A DNA stretch of 64,000 bases from Rhizobium sp. ACO-34A (GTDB lineage Bacteria > Pseudomonadota > Alphaproteobacteria > Rhizobiales > Rhizobiaceae): contig CP021371.1 in NCBI GenBank assembly GCA_002600635.1, positions 4,362,001 to 4,426,000 on the forward strand. Direction: 5' to 3'. The notes under the pieces were generated by a model. That model saw only the letters and a program-made list of their open reading frames with translations, was not told the origin of the DNA and did not search any database. The position numbers and the translations under genes are program-made. Positions 44,264-52,824 of the stretch are shown in pieces (within the stretch, counting starts at the first letter, position 1; each line of letters opens with the position of its first letter).

Positions 44264-46105
44264 CTAACCGTCAGGGTTTAGCCGAACGGTCCGGCTGACC
44301 AGCAGCTCGGACGTCAACCGAAGTAGCTTCTCCCGTTCAAGCCTCAGATGATCTTTAACATTTCTCCACTCCTCAAGGAGGATTTTTCCTATCTCTTCTG
44401 AGGTCTCGCCTGACAGTCTGTAACTTCGCTCTAGCTGTCTTCGGTCAGCATGGAAATGCGGAACCCGTCCCATTCCCCACGTGGCGACCATCAATCGGGC
44501 GGTCTTCGTCGCGGAGTCGAGATCTGATCCAATGTGGCCTCCCGCACCCGTACTCTTGTTACCTAGCTCCATTTCCTCCGCAGCGAGACCCGCCAAAGAA
44601 ATTCTGATTTGCGCTCGCAGAACATCTTCGGTGGGCATCACCAGATCTTTCGTTTCGTAGCGGACTTGGCCCCCAAGCTGAACCCTCCGATCTTCAAAGA
44701 TCGTATCGGCCAGTTCAATTGTCACCTCTTTGATGAAGTCGCATGACGTGGCAGCGATGGCGTGCCCGCACTCGTGCACAGCGATGCGATAAAGCACGTC
44801 TTCAGGAATACTGACCTTCGCAGGCATGCCCGCTTCGACGTCCACAAGGGTCACCTCACGGCCCGCTGAACGAGCAGACCTCTTTATCGCCCTTGCGACG
44901 CGCTCCAGATCCGCCGGGCTGAAGTCTTCGAGCCGGTCTGTCCAGCGACGAATTCTTTCAGAGCCGAAGTTTCCGAGATGATATGAGAGGATATCTGCTC
45001 GCTCCTGCCGCGTCGGCAGACCCACGAAGATCTGGCGTTCGAAGCGCCCGGAGCGGAGCACTGCGGGTTCGATGTCGTCGACTCTGTTTGTCGCAGCTAG
45101 CATCACGACTCCAGGAATATCTCGGCTCGTCAGTTCTAAGAACGTGTTGACGACCTGAGTCTCATAGTAAGCATTTCTGCTGTCGTGTTCGCGGTTCCCT
45201 ATCGAGTCGAGCTCATCGATGAATAGGAGCGCACCGGACGTGGACGCGGCAGCCTTTTCGAAAGAGGAACGCATCGATTTAAGCATGTCGCCTAGATAGC
45301 CTCCTCCTGCCGACTGCCACTGGCCCGCCGACGTCGAGACGAAAGCCAGTCCCAGTTCGGCAGCAAGTGCTGCTGCGCACATCGTTTTGCCCACGCCAGG
45401 CGGACCGATCAGAACCGCCGCTCTGTCGACGTTCGACCACTCGAGCTTTCTGGCCCGCCAGGCAGCCAGATCGGTAGCAAGTTCTGACGCCCAAAGACGG
45501 ACCGAGACGAAGCCCGGCAGCTCCGAAAGCTTGGGGACCGAGACGCTTGATTCCTTTTCTCCCTTCGGTGTCTGATAGGTCGCCTTGTCCAGTGACTGAC
45601 GGCAGAGCAGAGCATCGATCTCGTCCCAGCTTCCATTCGCCACGCGGCGCGCTGTCTCGGCATCGACTTTGCTCCGCCCGGTCAGCTTTCGAATAGCCTG
45701 CACATGCCGTGATGTTGGATTGTCAACATACAGGATTTCGTCCGCTGCCATCCTTGCCTTGGCTGGAAGAACGTCGAAGCTATCCGCAATCACAATCGTC
45801 TGTGCCGAGTATCGGAGGACGTCGAGATCTACCTTCCTCTTTGCTCCGCCCTCAATCGTGACGACGCGATGCCTCGACGTCTCGGCATTAAAAAACGCTT
45901 GACGCTGACCGGAGAGGAGAAGCTCTCCCGCTCGATGAAACCGTCCAACCCACTGCTTGTCAACAATGACGACGATCAGGCCGGGCAGGTCGCCTTGAAA
46001 CTGGGCAGTATGGCGGAGGGTTCGACGGAGCACAAAATAGCTCAGCATGACTCCCGGCCGCTTACGGAGCTCCTTGAAGGCACCAGCGGTGATCCTGTGC
46101 CTCAT
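44264..46105 (-). CDS. FtsH-like AAA+ protease (AAA domain plus M41-type peptidase)
   Basis: A 613-residue protein. The N-terminal 190 residues are of unknown function and lack the two membrane helices of FtsH. The AAA+ domain has VLIGPPGVGKTMCAAALAAE near residue 232, LLFIDELDSIGNREHDSRNA near residue 290 and AATNRVDDIEPAVLRSGRFE. The peptidase has the zinc motif AVHECGHAIAAT near residue 447, and SLAGLAAEEMELGNKS and SDLDSATKTARLMVATWGMG follow in FtsH order. It is probably a soluble, ATP-driven protease. It is divergent from a double-HTH regulator. Confidence 0.8.
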   Translation of the reverse strand: MRHRITAGAFKELRKRPGVMLSYFVLRRTLRHTAQFQGDLPGLIVVIVDKQWVGRFHRAGELLLSGQRQAFFNAETSRHRVVTIEGGAKRKVDLDVLRYSAQTIVIADSFDVLPAKARMAADEILYVDNPTSRHVQAIRKLTGRSKVDAETARRVANGSWDEIDALLCRQSLDKATYQTPKGEKESSVSVPKLSELPGFVSVRLWASELATDLAAWRARKLEWSNVDRAAVLIGPPGVGKTMCAAALAAELGLAFVSTSAGQWQSAGGGYLGDMLKSMRSSFEKAAASTSGALLFIDELDSIGNREHDSRNAYYETQVVNTFLELTSRDIPGVVMLAATNRVDDIEPAVLRSGRFERQIFVGLPTRQERADILSYHLGNFGSERIRRWTDRLEDFSPADLERVARAIKRSARSAGREVTLVDVEAGMPAKVSIPEDVLYRIAVHECGHAIAATSCDFIKEVTIELADTIFEDRRVQLGGQVRYETKDLVMPTEDVLRAQIRISLAGLAAEEMELGNKSTGAGGHIGSDLDSATKTARLMVATWGMGRVPHFHADRRQLERSYRLSGETSEEIGKILLEEWRNVKDHLRLEREKLLRLTSELLVSRTVRLNPDG

Positions 46106-46293
46106 TTCTTATGACCGTCTGTGCTTGGCCAAGCGGGTGCGTGCAAGGATTCGGGTTGACATGATTCGCCCTCTCTCAAATATCGATCAGCGCCTTATTG
46201 CATATTGACGCCGATTCGAATCATATTTTCGCCTATTGATGTCTGATTTACGAGCGTGTTGTCAACAGTTTTGAATCCTGAAATTGATGGCGG

Positions 46294-46797
46294 ATGGAGA
46301 CCGTGCACCGCCTTCTTCACGCGGCAAGGGAAGCCCTTGACCTCAGTCAGACTGACGTCGCGAAAGCGACGAGCATATCGACGCGCACCATCCACAGAAT
46401 GGAGAGTGAACAAGGAATCGTTGGGTTCGATATCCTGGGCAGATTGCGGAGCCATTTTGAAAGTCTCGGGGTGACGTTGGTTGCACCGGTAGAGCGGGAA
46501 AAATGGGCTATCACTTTCAGCACCGAACTCGCGCCTCTGCCAAGCCCAGATGCTGCAGACGATCTTTACCACCCAGTGCCCGGCCGCGTTCTCAGAGCGG
46601 CGCGCGTACTGGCAGGGCTAACTCAAGCTGAGCTCGCCGCTCGTTCTAGTATTGCCCATACGACTGTGCGCCGTCTTGAGAGAGGAGGAAAGGTCGGTGC
46701 TGAAAAAGTCTACTTGCTACAACGAGCCATCGAGGAGCAAGGGGTAGAGTTCTTGAAGCCTCTGAGGGAGAGACCAAGCTGGACGCTCCGGCGTTGA
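46294..46797 (+). CDS. Regulator with two XRE-type HTH domains
   Basis: A 167-residue protein with two helix-turn-helix units: residues 5-60 (ALDLSQTDVAKATSISTRTI) and residues 98-150 (VLAGLTQAELAARSSIAHTT). The duplication is unusual in one short protein and suggests binding to two half-sites. It is divergent from the AAA protease gene across 188 bases and is likely to regulate it. It is the last gene before the right end of the island. Confidence 0.8.
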   Translation: METVHRLLHAAREALDLSQTDVAKATSISTRTIHRMESEQGIVGFDILGRLRSHFESLGVTLVAPVEREKWAITFSTELAPLPSPDAADDLYHPVPGRVLRAARVLAGLTQAELAARSSIAHTTVRRLERGGKVGAEKVYLLQRAIEEQGVEFLKPLRERPSWTLRR

Positions 46798-46965
46798 TCT
46801 GGCGTGCGTCCCGCGAAGAAGGAGCCTGCCTCATCGGCCCTTCCCGGAGTTGAATACGTAAGGTGGTAGCCACTTCTTCCACCCTAGTGAGCCAACTTGA
46901 AAGTCGCCGTCACACGCGCCGCGGCAAAATTGAACTCAGTCTCGGTTGCCAAGCTACTCTACAAG

Positions 46966-46982
46966 CCCGGCCCATGGCCGGG
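46966..46982. repeat. Hairpin near the right end of the island
   Basis: CCCGGCC CAT GGCCGGG forms a perfect seven-base-pair stem with a three-base loop. It belongs to a cluster of hairpins in the last 270 bases of the island (see 47,042). It may stop transcription or mark the recombination end. Confidence 0.5.
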
Positions 46983-47041
46983 TCCAAATCGGCTTCGCCG
47001 AGACGGTCGGCCTGCGGCCGGAGTCTTTTAGGCCAAAGGTA

Positions 47042-47087
47042 GCCGGTGATCTCGGGCCGTACATGTGGCGATGGCCCGATCACCGGC
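47042..47087. repeat. Long imperfect hairpin near the right end
   Basis: GCCGGTGATCTCGGGCC pairs with GGCCCGATCACCGGC across a 14-base loop, with only a two-base bulge. It lies about 140 bases from the right core. A second G+C-rich stem (CGGCCTGCGGCCG near 47,008) followed by TCTTTTA lies between the two hairpins and could be a terminator. Confidence 0.5.
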
Positions 47088-47193
47088 CCTTTGACAATAG
47101 CGGAATGCGAGCTTTGCTCGCATGACTCTTCCCCGCCTAGCGGCGAGTGTTCGATCTCCTAGAGAGATCGAACAGGGACCAGTCCACGTGTAA

Positions 47194-47226
47194 CGGTAAA
47201 CACCGGTAAGGAATATCTCGCCCCTA
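47194..47226. repeat. Right terminal repeats of the island
   Basis: CGGTAA at 47,194-47,199 and again at 47,204-47,209, then GCCCCTA at 47,220-47,226, the inverse of the left TAGGGGC. Compared with the left end, the spacing between the TAGGGGC-type motif and the nearest hexamer is three bases longer. They are candidate binding sites for the Gmt recombinases. Confidence 0.65.
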
Positions 47227-47229
47227 GTT

Positions 47230-47236
47230 GAGCACC
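47230..47236 (+). other. Right attachment core (attR) GAGCACC
   Basis: Matches the left core GAGCGCC in six of seven bases and sits at the D-stem/anticodon-stem border of the split tRNA. The single difference is at tRNA position 26, between the two stems, where either base keeps the tRNA complete. Confidence 0.55.
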
Positions 47237-47284
47237 AGATTCCTAATCTGGGGGTCGCGCGTTCGAATCGCGCCGGGATCACCA
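47230..47284 (+). pseudogene. 3' half of the host tRNA-Arg(CCU)
   Basis: GAGC A CCAGA TTCCTAA TCTGG GGGTC GCGCG TTCGAAT CGCGC CGGGATC A CCA: end of the D stem, complete anticodon arm with CCT, variable loop, T arm, acceptor 3' strand and CCA. It has no intron. It lacks its own 5' strand; the one that fits is at 21,538. Joined, the two halves give a standard tRNA-Arg(CCU), so this gene was cut by the island and should no longer be functional. Confidence 0.88.
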
Positions 47285-47438
47285 TTTTTCGAAAATGCGG
47301 AATGGATGGCTCCACGTCTTACGGCATGGAAATATTTACCAGTTTTCCGGATCCTCCTGCTCCAGGGTGGCCTCGCATCTTGATATCGAACGGTTCATTC
47401 GGTCATAATGAATACGTAACCATTGCTGCGGGGGCGCA

Positions 47439-47729
47439 ATGCAGAACGAAATCAGCATCTTTGGGTTCGAAATCCACAGCCTGCAAAAATTGGGGTGGCC
47501 GTTATGGCTGCTTTCCCTTGCCGCCTTCGTCATCCTGTTGGCGGCATTGGGCCGGCTAACCTCAAAGCCCCAGAACATCGAGGCCACCTTCCGCAGCACC
47601 TTCTGCCTGACGGATGACGATATGATGGAATCCATCATCGAGTATTACATGGGAAAGCACGATTGCTGCAGACAGGACGCGATGCGGCAGCTTTTGCGTG
47701 AAGTGGACCCGGACCTGGTGCGGGCCTGA
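47439..47729 (+). CDS. Small membrane protein of unknown function
   Basis: A 96-residue protein with one strong hydrophobic helix (PLWLLSLAAFVILLAALG, residues 21-38) and a soluble C-terminal part with paired Cys (HDCCRQDAMRQLL). It has no recognised family. It lies just outside the right end of the island in G+C-rich host DNA. Confidence 0.6.
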   Translation: MQNEISIFGFEIHSLQKLGWPLWLLSLAAFVILLAALGRLTSKPQNIEATFRSTFCLTDDDMMESIIEYYMGKHDCCRQDAMRQLLREVDPDLVRA

Positions 47730-47755
47730 TCGCGCCGTCTGATCACAAAAGAATG

Positions 47756-47790
47756 TCGCGTAAAAGTGTGCGGCGGTTTTGCGGTAACGA
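47756..47790. repeat. Partial copy of the rhizobial palindromic repeat
   Basis: The segment TAAAAGTGTGCGGCGGTTTTGCGG matches the core of the element at 2,320-2,363 (AAAAGTGTGCCGCGGTTTTGCG) but lacks the outer GCATTTCC/GGAAATGC arms. It sits after the stop of the small membrane protein gene and may act as a terminator. Confidence 0.5.
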
Positions 47791-47907
47791 CACGATGAAA
47801 CGGGTAGAAAAGCGCAACGAGCGAATCCGAAAGATCGCGGCGCGCTTGAGGTCATTCCGGCTTCAAAAAGAATACAACAACCCGAGACGGGTTATCTCAG
47901 CCAAAAC

Positions 47908-48072
47908 TCAATAGCACTTGGTGCCTTCGAAACTGCCGATGCTGGCTGTCAGCTGGCCGTCGAGATGTGGCGTGTTGTCCTGAAAGGCCCACACACCGAT
48001 ACCGATCAGACACGCCCACATGGCGAGTGAGATATTGGTTGCGAAAATGAGGGATTTCATCCTCGTGGTCAT
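47908..48072 (-). CDS. 54-residue single-pass membrane protein
   Basis: MTTRMKSLIFATNISLAMWA continues into a hydrophobic helix (to about residue 25) and a polar tail ending GSFEGTKCY. The frame is complete and of host-like composition. It lies divergent from the sigma factor gene. Unknown function; it could be a small envelope protein. Confidence 0.5.
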   Translation of the reverse strand: MTTRMKSLIFATNISLAMWACLIGIGVWAFQDNTPHLDGQLTASIGSFEGTKCY

Positions 48073-48398
48073 GGTCGGTCGCTCCTGGATCAGTCAGGAA
48101 CAGAATGACGCGGATGCTTTTGAGTCCGCTTAAGTCGATTGCTAAAATGCAATCTATCTGCACGATTTCCCTGCCATGCGCCTGAACAAGTGCCTTTCCG
48201 GCAGCAAGCAAGCAAGCCCAGCCCCTGGAAACAGCCGCAGTTTTCCGCCCTCGGCGACGCCAGACGCGACCGGACGTTCCTGCCGTTACGGCAGGCGTTT
48301 CCATGATGAAACGTCGCCGTTTTCTCAGGAACCACCCAGCACTGGAGACGTTAAGGGAGGATCTTTCGTCCATCCGTTTGCCATGGAGGGTGACGACA

Positions 48399-48923
48399 TT
48401 GGCAACCCGCACAACACGGCGCGATGCGCAAATGGAAGTGGTGGACCTGATCCCCGCGTTGCGGGCCTTCGCCAGAACCTTCTGCTCGAAAGCGGAAGAC
48501 GTCGACGATCTCGTACAGGAAACGCTGCTGAACGCACTTGCCAACCTCGACAAGTTCGAGCCCGGCACGCGGCTGAAATCATGGCTGTTCACGATCATGC
48601 GCAACAGCTTCTGCACGCGCATTCGTCGCCGCAGCCGCGAGAGTGTCGGCCTGCCGGACGATATTGCCGAACACCTCACAATCGAGGCAAGTCAGGACTG
48701 GTGCGCACAGGCTGACGATGTGCGCAGGGCGCTCTACCGTCTGCCGGAGCATCACAGGGAAATGCTGATCCTGATTGTCATGCTCGGAGAGCGCTACAGG
48801 GATGCGGCCGATATCTGTGGATGTCCCATGGGAACCGTGAAAAGCCGTCTCAACCGCGCACGCATGCAGTTGCGAAGGGAACTGGGTGAGCGACCGGAAG
48901 AGATGAGCCGACCCTATCTCTGA
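48399..48923 (+). CDS. ECF-type RNA polymerase sigma factor
   Basis: About 174 residues. Region 2 is AFARTFCSKAEDVDDLVQET with FEPGTRLKSWLFTIMRNSF; region 4 is LPEHHREMLILIVMLGERYR with GCPMGTVKSRLNRARMQL. The TTG at 48,399 follows GGAGGG by eight bases; ATG starts at 48,303 and 48,432 are alternatives. No anti-sigma gene is next to it. The branch may be close to EcfG of the alphaproteobacterial general stress response, but NepR and PhyR are not present here. Confidence 0.8.
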   Translation: MATRTTRRDAQMEVVDLIPALRAFARTFCSKAEDVDDLVQETLLNALANLDKFEPGTRLKSWLFTIMRNSFCTRIRRRSRESVGLPDDIAEHLTIEASQDWCAQADDVRRALYRLPEHHREMLILIVMLGERYRDAADICGCPMGTVKSRLNRARMQLRRELGERPEEMSRPYL

Positions 48924-49048
48924 TGGCGACTGCCTGGTCACGGAATGGCCGCCGGCCGAAAGAGCGTCGGCTATGCAACATCATGCATTGCCGGCTATGC
49001 AGCAACGAGGCCCGGTTTGCGACCGGGCCTCGCAACGTCCGAAACCTG

Positions 49049-49549
49049 TCAGGCAGCCTTCTTGCGCGCGGCGACATTGACCGCGCTTTCGGCAAGCTTG
49101 GTCAAGGCGTCGTCCGTGTCGCTTTCCTCCTCGAGGGTGGCATCGAGCAGGGTCACCGCGTCCCGGTGCCCGAGTTGCCTCGCCCAGGCCCGCAAGGTGC
49201 CGTAGCGGCTGATCTCGTAATGCTCGACCGCCTGCGCCGCCGCCAGCAGGCCGGCATCGAGGGCCGGCGTTCCCTTGAACTCATCGAGAATTTCTTCGCC
49301 TTCCTCGATGATGCCGTCAATTGCCGGGCACGTCTTGGCGCGGGGGCGCTTGCCGATGATTTCGAAGACCTGCTGCAGGCGCTCGACCTGACCTTCGGTC
49401 TCTTCCTTGTGTTTCTCGAAAGCAGCCTTCAACCTCGGATCCTGCGCACCGCGCGCCATCTTCGGCAAGGCCTTCAGGATCTTACGCTCGGCGTAGTAGA
49501 TGTCCTTCAGGGTCTCGTGAAACAGATCGTCCAGTGTCTTCTGTGTCAT
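49049..49549 (-). CDS. YciE/YciF-family ferritin-like protein (DUF892)
   Basis: A 166-residue, four-helix protein: MTQKTLDDLFHETLKDIYYA then AERKILKALPKMARGA, AFEKHKEETEGQVERLQQVF and a late YEISRYGTLRAWARQLG, with the Glu and His residues of the ferritin-like metal site. Members are linked to stress and are often controlled by the general stress response. It is next to an ECF sigma factor, though convergent with it. Confidence 0.88.
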   Translation of the reverse strand: MTQKTLDDLFHETLKDIYYAERKILKALPKMARGAQDPRLKAAFEKHKEETEGQVERLQQVFEIIGKRPRAKTCPAIDGIIEEGEEILDEFKGTPALDAGLLAAAQAVEHYEISRYGTLRAWARQLGHRDAVTLLDATLEEESDTDDALTKLAESAVNVAARKKAA

Positions 49550-49639
49550 CGCCGCTATCTCCTCATCGCGTTGAAAATCACAGTTTCAGAACCACGCAGG
49601 GACGGCTTTGTTCCGGAAAAACAAGAAAACGCGAATATA

Positions 49640-51484
49640 TCAACCGCGCAGCGCCCGCAGGGCGTTCAGGATCACCGCGACGTCGACCAATTCCTGCAGC
49701 AGCGCGCCCTGGACAGGAGGAAGATAACCGAAAGCGGCAACGACCATCGCGGCCAGCGACAAGGCGAGACCGGCCAGAACGCTTTGCCGCGCGATCCGTC
49801 GCGCCCTTCGGGCAATCGCCAATGCCTGCGGAAGACGATCCAGCATGTCGACCAGCAATACCACGTCGGCGGTTTCGGAAGATGCCGCAGCACCTCGGGC
49901 ACCCATGGCCACGCCAACATCGGCGGCAGCCAGCGCCGGAGCATCGTTGACGCCGTCTCCGATCATCATCACCGGACCGTTCTTTCGCTCGGCCAGCACG
50001 ATCTCGACCTTCTCGCCCGGCAGCAGGTCGCCGCGGATCTCATCGACGCCCAACAGCTTTCCAGCGGCCTCCACCACATCGGTACGGTCGCCCGAGGCAA
50101 GCACGAAGCGACGGACGCCCTCAGCACGGAAAGCCTTGATCGCCGAGCCCGCATCCGCGCGAAGACGGTCCGAGAGAAGAATGATGCCCGCCACCTTGCC
50201 ATCGACACCCAGCGCGACAACCGCGGTTCCGGGCGGCAGGTCGCGCCCCAGCATATAGGGATCGCCGACCGAACATCTCTCATGCACGAAGTCGCTTCCG
50301 CCGACCACTACGGAACGCCCATCGAGCCGGCCCTCAAGGCCGGAACCGGGCGTCTCCACGATATCGAAGGGGGTGGAAAGCGTCATGCCGCGTGCCCGGG
50401 CCTCGCGCACCAGCGCTTCGGCACTGACATGATTTGACGCCTGGTCAAGCGACGCCGCGAGCCTCAGGACCTCGCCCTCCGGCACGACACCGGTCGTGCG
50501 GATCGCGACCACTCCTGCCTGTCCGCTGGTCAGTGTACCCGTCTTGTCGAGAACTGCCGTCCGGATTCTGGCGAGCGTTTCCAGCGCCCCACCACTCTTG
50601 ACCAGCACACCGCGGGAAGCCGCCCGCGACAGTCCCGAAATGATCGCAACAGGCACGGCGAGAATGAGCGGACAGGGCGTCGCGACGACCAGAACCGCAA
50701 GCGCCCTTGTCCCATCGCCGCTCGCCCACCACGCCGCGCCCGCAATCGCAAGCGTCAGCAACAGGAACCAGACGGCATAGCGATCGGCTAGTCGCATCAT
50801 TGGTGCGCGGCTTTGCTGGGCACCCTCCACCAGCCGCACGATACCGGCATAAGTGCTCTCGTCAGAGCGCCGCAACACCTCGACATCGAAGGCGCCGCCG
50901 ACCACCGTGCCGCCGCTCGCCACTTCGGCCCGCCGGGCGAGCCGGACGGGAAGAGCCTCCCCTGTCAGCGCCGACATGTCGATATCCGCCCGCTCGGACA
51001 GGAGCAGCCCGTCGACGGGCACGACTTCGCCACGGCGCACCAGGATATGGTCGCCGGGACAGAGATCCTCGATAGGAACCTCTTCCAGCCGCCCGTCGAC
51101 ATAACGCATGGCGGTATGCGCCACACGGCCGAGAAGCGCTGTCATTTCGCGCCGAGCACGCCCCTCGGCAAAGTTTTCAAGCTGCTGCCCGCCGGCATAC
51201 ATCAGCGCCACGATGGCGCCGGCCAGAGGCTCCCCGAAGACAAGCGCGGCAGACATAGAAAGCCCGGCGATCACATCGACACCGAAATGCCCTTTGGCCA
51301 GCGATCGCAGGATTTCCATGGCAAGTGCGGCAAGAACAATTCCTGTTCCCGCATACCAGGCAAGCGATGCAAGATCGGGTCGACCAAGGAAAAGGAAAAG
51401 TCCGCCGCCGCCAAGCGCGAAAAGCGCCAGCACGGCCAGAACTGCGGCACTATAGTCGCGCACGAACGTCGAAATGGTTCTCAT
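49640..51484 (-). CDS. Heavy-metal P-type ATPase (P1B) without N-terminal metal-binding domain
   Basis: A 614-residue membrane transporter. TGEALPV is the actuator motif near residue 176, VATPCPLILAVPVAIISGLS the transport site near residue 272, DKTGTLTSG holds the phosphorylated Asp near residue 315, and MIGDGVNDAPALA the hinge near residue 517. The transport motif is Cys-Pro-Leu rather than the usual Cys-Pro-Cys, and there is no GMxCxxC domain. The exported metal cannot be assigned. Confidence 0.85.
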   Translation of the reverse strand: MRTISTFVRDYSAAVLAVLALFALGGGGLFLFLGRPDLASLAWYAGTGIVLAALAMEILRSLAKGHFGVDVIAGLSMSAALVFGEPLAGAIVALMYAGGQQLENFAEGRARREMTALLGRVAHTAMRYVDGRLEEVPIEDLCPGDHILVRRGEVVPVDGLLLSERADIDMSALTGEALPVRLARRAEVASGGTVVGGAFDVEVLRRSDESTYAGIVRLVEGAQQSRAPMMRLADRYAVWFLLLTLAIAGAAWWASGDGTRALAVLVVATPCPLILAVPVAIISGLSRAASRGVLVKSGGALETLARIRTAVLDKTGTLTSGQAGVVAIRTTGVVPEGEVLRLAASLDQASNHVSAEALVREARARGMTLSTPFDIVETPGSGLEGRLDGRSVVVGGSDFVHERCSVGDPYMLGRDLPPGTAVVALGVDGKVAGIILLSDRLRADAGSAIKAFRAEGVRRFVLASGDRTDVVEAAGKLLGVDEIRGDLLPGEKVEIVLAERKNGPVMMIGDGVNDAPALAAADVGVAMGARGAAASSETADVVLLVDMLDRLPQALAIARRARRIARQSVLAGLALSLAAMVVAAFGYLPPVQGALLQELVDVAVILNALRALRG

Positions 51485-51608
51485 CGCCCCCCGCTTCGGC
51501 TTTCGTCAGCGATAGTCCAGCGGCTTCGGCATTGTAAGCAATACTTGCCGCCTGCCACTTTCCCTTGTAGACGGATCGGCAAATGAAGCAATCTCCGGAC
51601 AAATACAG

Positions 51609-52802
51609 ATGACGACGGATAGCGGCAGGCCGCGGCGCCTCACAATCCTCGGTTCAACCGGTTCGATCGGCGTCAACACGCTTGATGTCGTCCGCCAGCT
51701 CGGTGGCAGGGATGCCCTCGACGTGATGGCACTCACCGGCAACGGCAACATCGAGCTTCTGGCACAGCAGGCGCGCGAGACGGGCGCGAAGCTCGCGGTC
51801 ACCGCCGACGAAAGCCAGTACATGACGCTGAAGGATGCGCTTTCCGGCAGCGGCGTCGATGTAGCAGCAGGAGTCTCAGGGCTCGATGAAGCCGCAAGCC
51901 TGGAAGCCGAATGGGTCATGGCGGCGATTGTCGGCACGGCAGGGCTTGCCCCGACGCTGAAGGCCGCAAGCCGTGGCGCCGACATCGCACTCGCCAACAA
52001 GGAATGCCTGGTCTCCGCAGGCGAACTCTTCGTCGAGGCAGTCAAGGCTGGCGGCGGCCGGTTGATCCCGGTCGACAGCGAGCACAGCGCCATCTTCCAG
52101 TGTCTCGACAACGACCAGCGACACGCGCTGGAGCGGATCGTGCTCACCGCCTCGGGCGGCCCGTTCCGCACCTATACCCGCGAGCAGATGGCGAATGTCA
52201 CCGTCGAGACGGCCAGAACCCATCCCAACTGGTCGATGGGCCTGAAGATCTCCGTCGGCAGTGCCTCGATGTTCAACAAGGCGCTGGAGATGGTCGAGGC
52301 CAAGCATCTCTTCGGCCTTCGTCCCGATCAGGTCGAGGTGATCGTCCACCCCCAGTCCATCGTCCATTCCATGGTCGGTTACAGCGACGGTTCCATCATC
52401 GCCCAGCTCGGCGCGCCGGATATGCGCACCGCCATCGGTTACGCACTGACCTATCCGAAGCGTCCGAAGCTGGACGTGGAGCGGCTCGACTTCGCAAAGC
52501 TGGCGCGGCTCGATTTCGAAGCGCCTGACGAGAAGCGCTTTCCGGCGCTACGGCTTGCCCGTACCGCGATGGAGCGCGGCGGCGTTCAGGCCGCCGTCAT
52601 GAATGCCGCGGAAGAAACCGCCTTCAACGCCTTCGTCGCCGGCCGGATCGGCTTCCTCGGCATGGCTGAGATCGTCGAAGACGTGATGGAAAGGCTCATC
52701 TCATTGCCCCCGGCAAGAACCATCACGGAAGTCTTCGCCGCGGATTCGGAGGCGAGACGAACCGCCGCACAGGTTATCGCGATCCGGGAACAGGCAGCCT
52801 GA
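51609..52802 (+). CDS. dxr: 1-deoxy-D-xylulose 5-phosphate reductoisomerase
   Basis: A 397-residue enzyme of the MEP isoprenoid pathway. NADPH loop LTILGSTGSIGVNTLDVV near residue 10, ALANKECLVSAGELF near residue 125, PVDSEHSAIFQCL near residue 155 and LTASGGPFRTYTREQM near residue 180 are all present. The length and start are normal. Confidence 0.97.
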   Translation: MTTDSGRPRRLTILGSTGSIGVNTLDVVRQLGGRDALDVMALTGNGNIELLAQQARETGAKLAVTADESQYMTLKDALSGSGVDVAAGVSGLDEAASLEAEWVMAAIVGTAGLAPTLKAASRGADIALANKECLVSAGELFVEAVKAGGGRLIPVDSEHSAIFQCLDNDQRHALERIVLTASGGPFRTYTREQMANVTVETARTHPNWSMGLKISVGSASMFNKALEMVEAKHLFGLRPDQVEVIVHPQSIVHSMVGYSDGSIIAQLGAPDMRTAIGYALTYPKRPKLDVERLDFAKLARLDFEAPDEKRFPALRLARTAMERGGVQAAVMNAAEETAFNAFVAGRIGFLGMAEIVEDVMERLISLPPARTITEVFAADSEARRTAAQVIAIREQAA

Positions 52803-52824
52803 ATCTCAAGCCTTCAGCCCGCTC

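Larger units (their letters stand above)
21567..47229. mobile_element. Integrated defence island (GMT-like) in tRNA-Arg(CCU)
   Basis: About 25.7 kb bounded by the two halves of one tRNA gene, by GAGC(G/A)CC cores, and by inverted terminal motifs TAGGGGC (21,569 and, inverted, 47,220) with CGGTAA/TTACCG hexamers. Inside are tyrosine recombinase genes, several recognisable anti-phage systems and genes of visibly lower G+C and different codon use than the flanks. An intact intron-bearing tRNA-Arg(CCU) lies just inside the left end. Insertion by the resident Gmt-like recombinases is inferred. Confidence 0.85.

Noticed and set aside
44095..44298. Plus-strand 67-codon frame before the AAA protease end
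   Set aside because: Unrecognised, overlaps the protease C-terminus and lies in a decayed stretch; not supported.
47028..47315. Minus-strand 95-codon frame over the right island end
   Set aside because: It runs across the tRNA half, the terminal repeats and the hairpin; it is a chance open frame.
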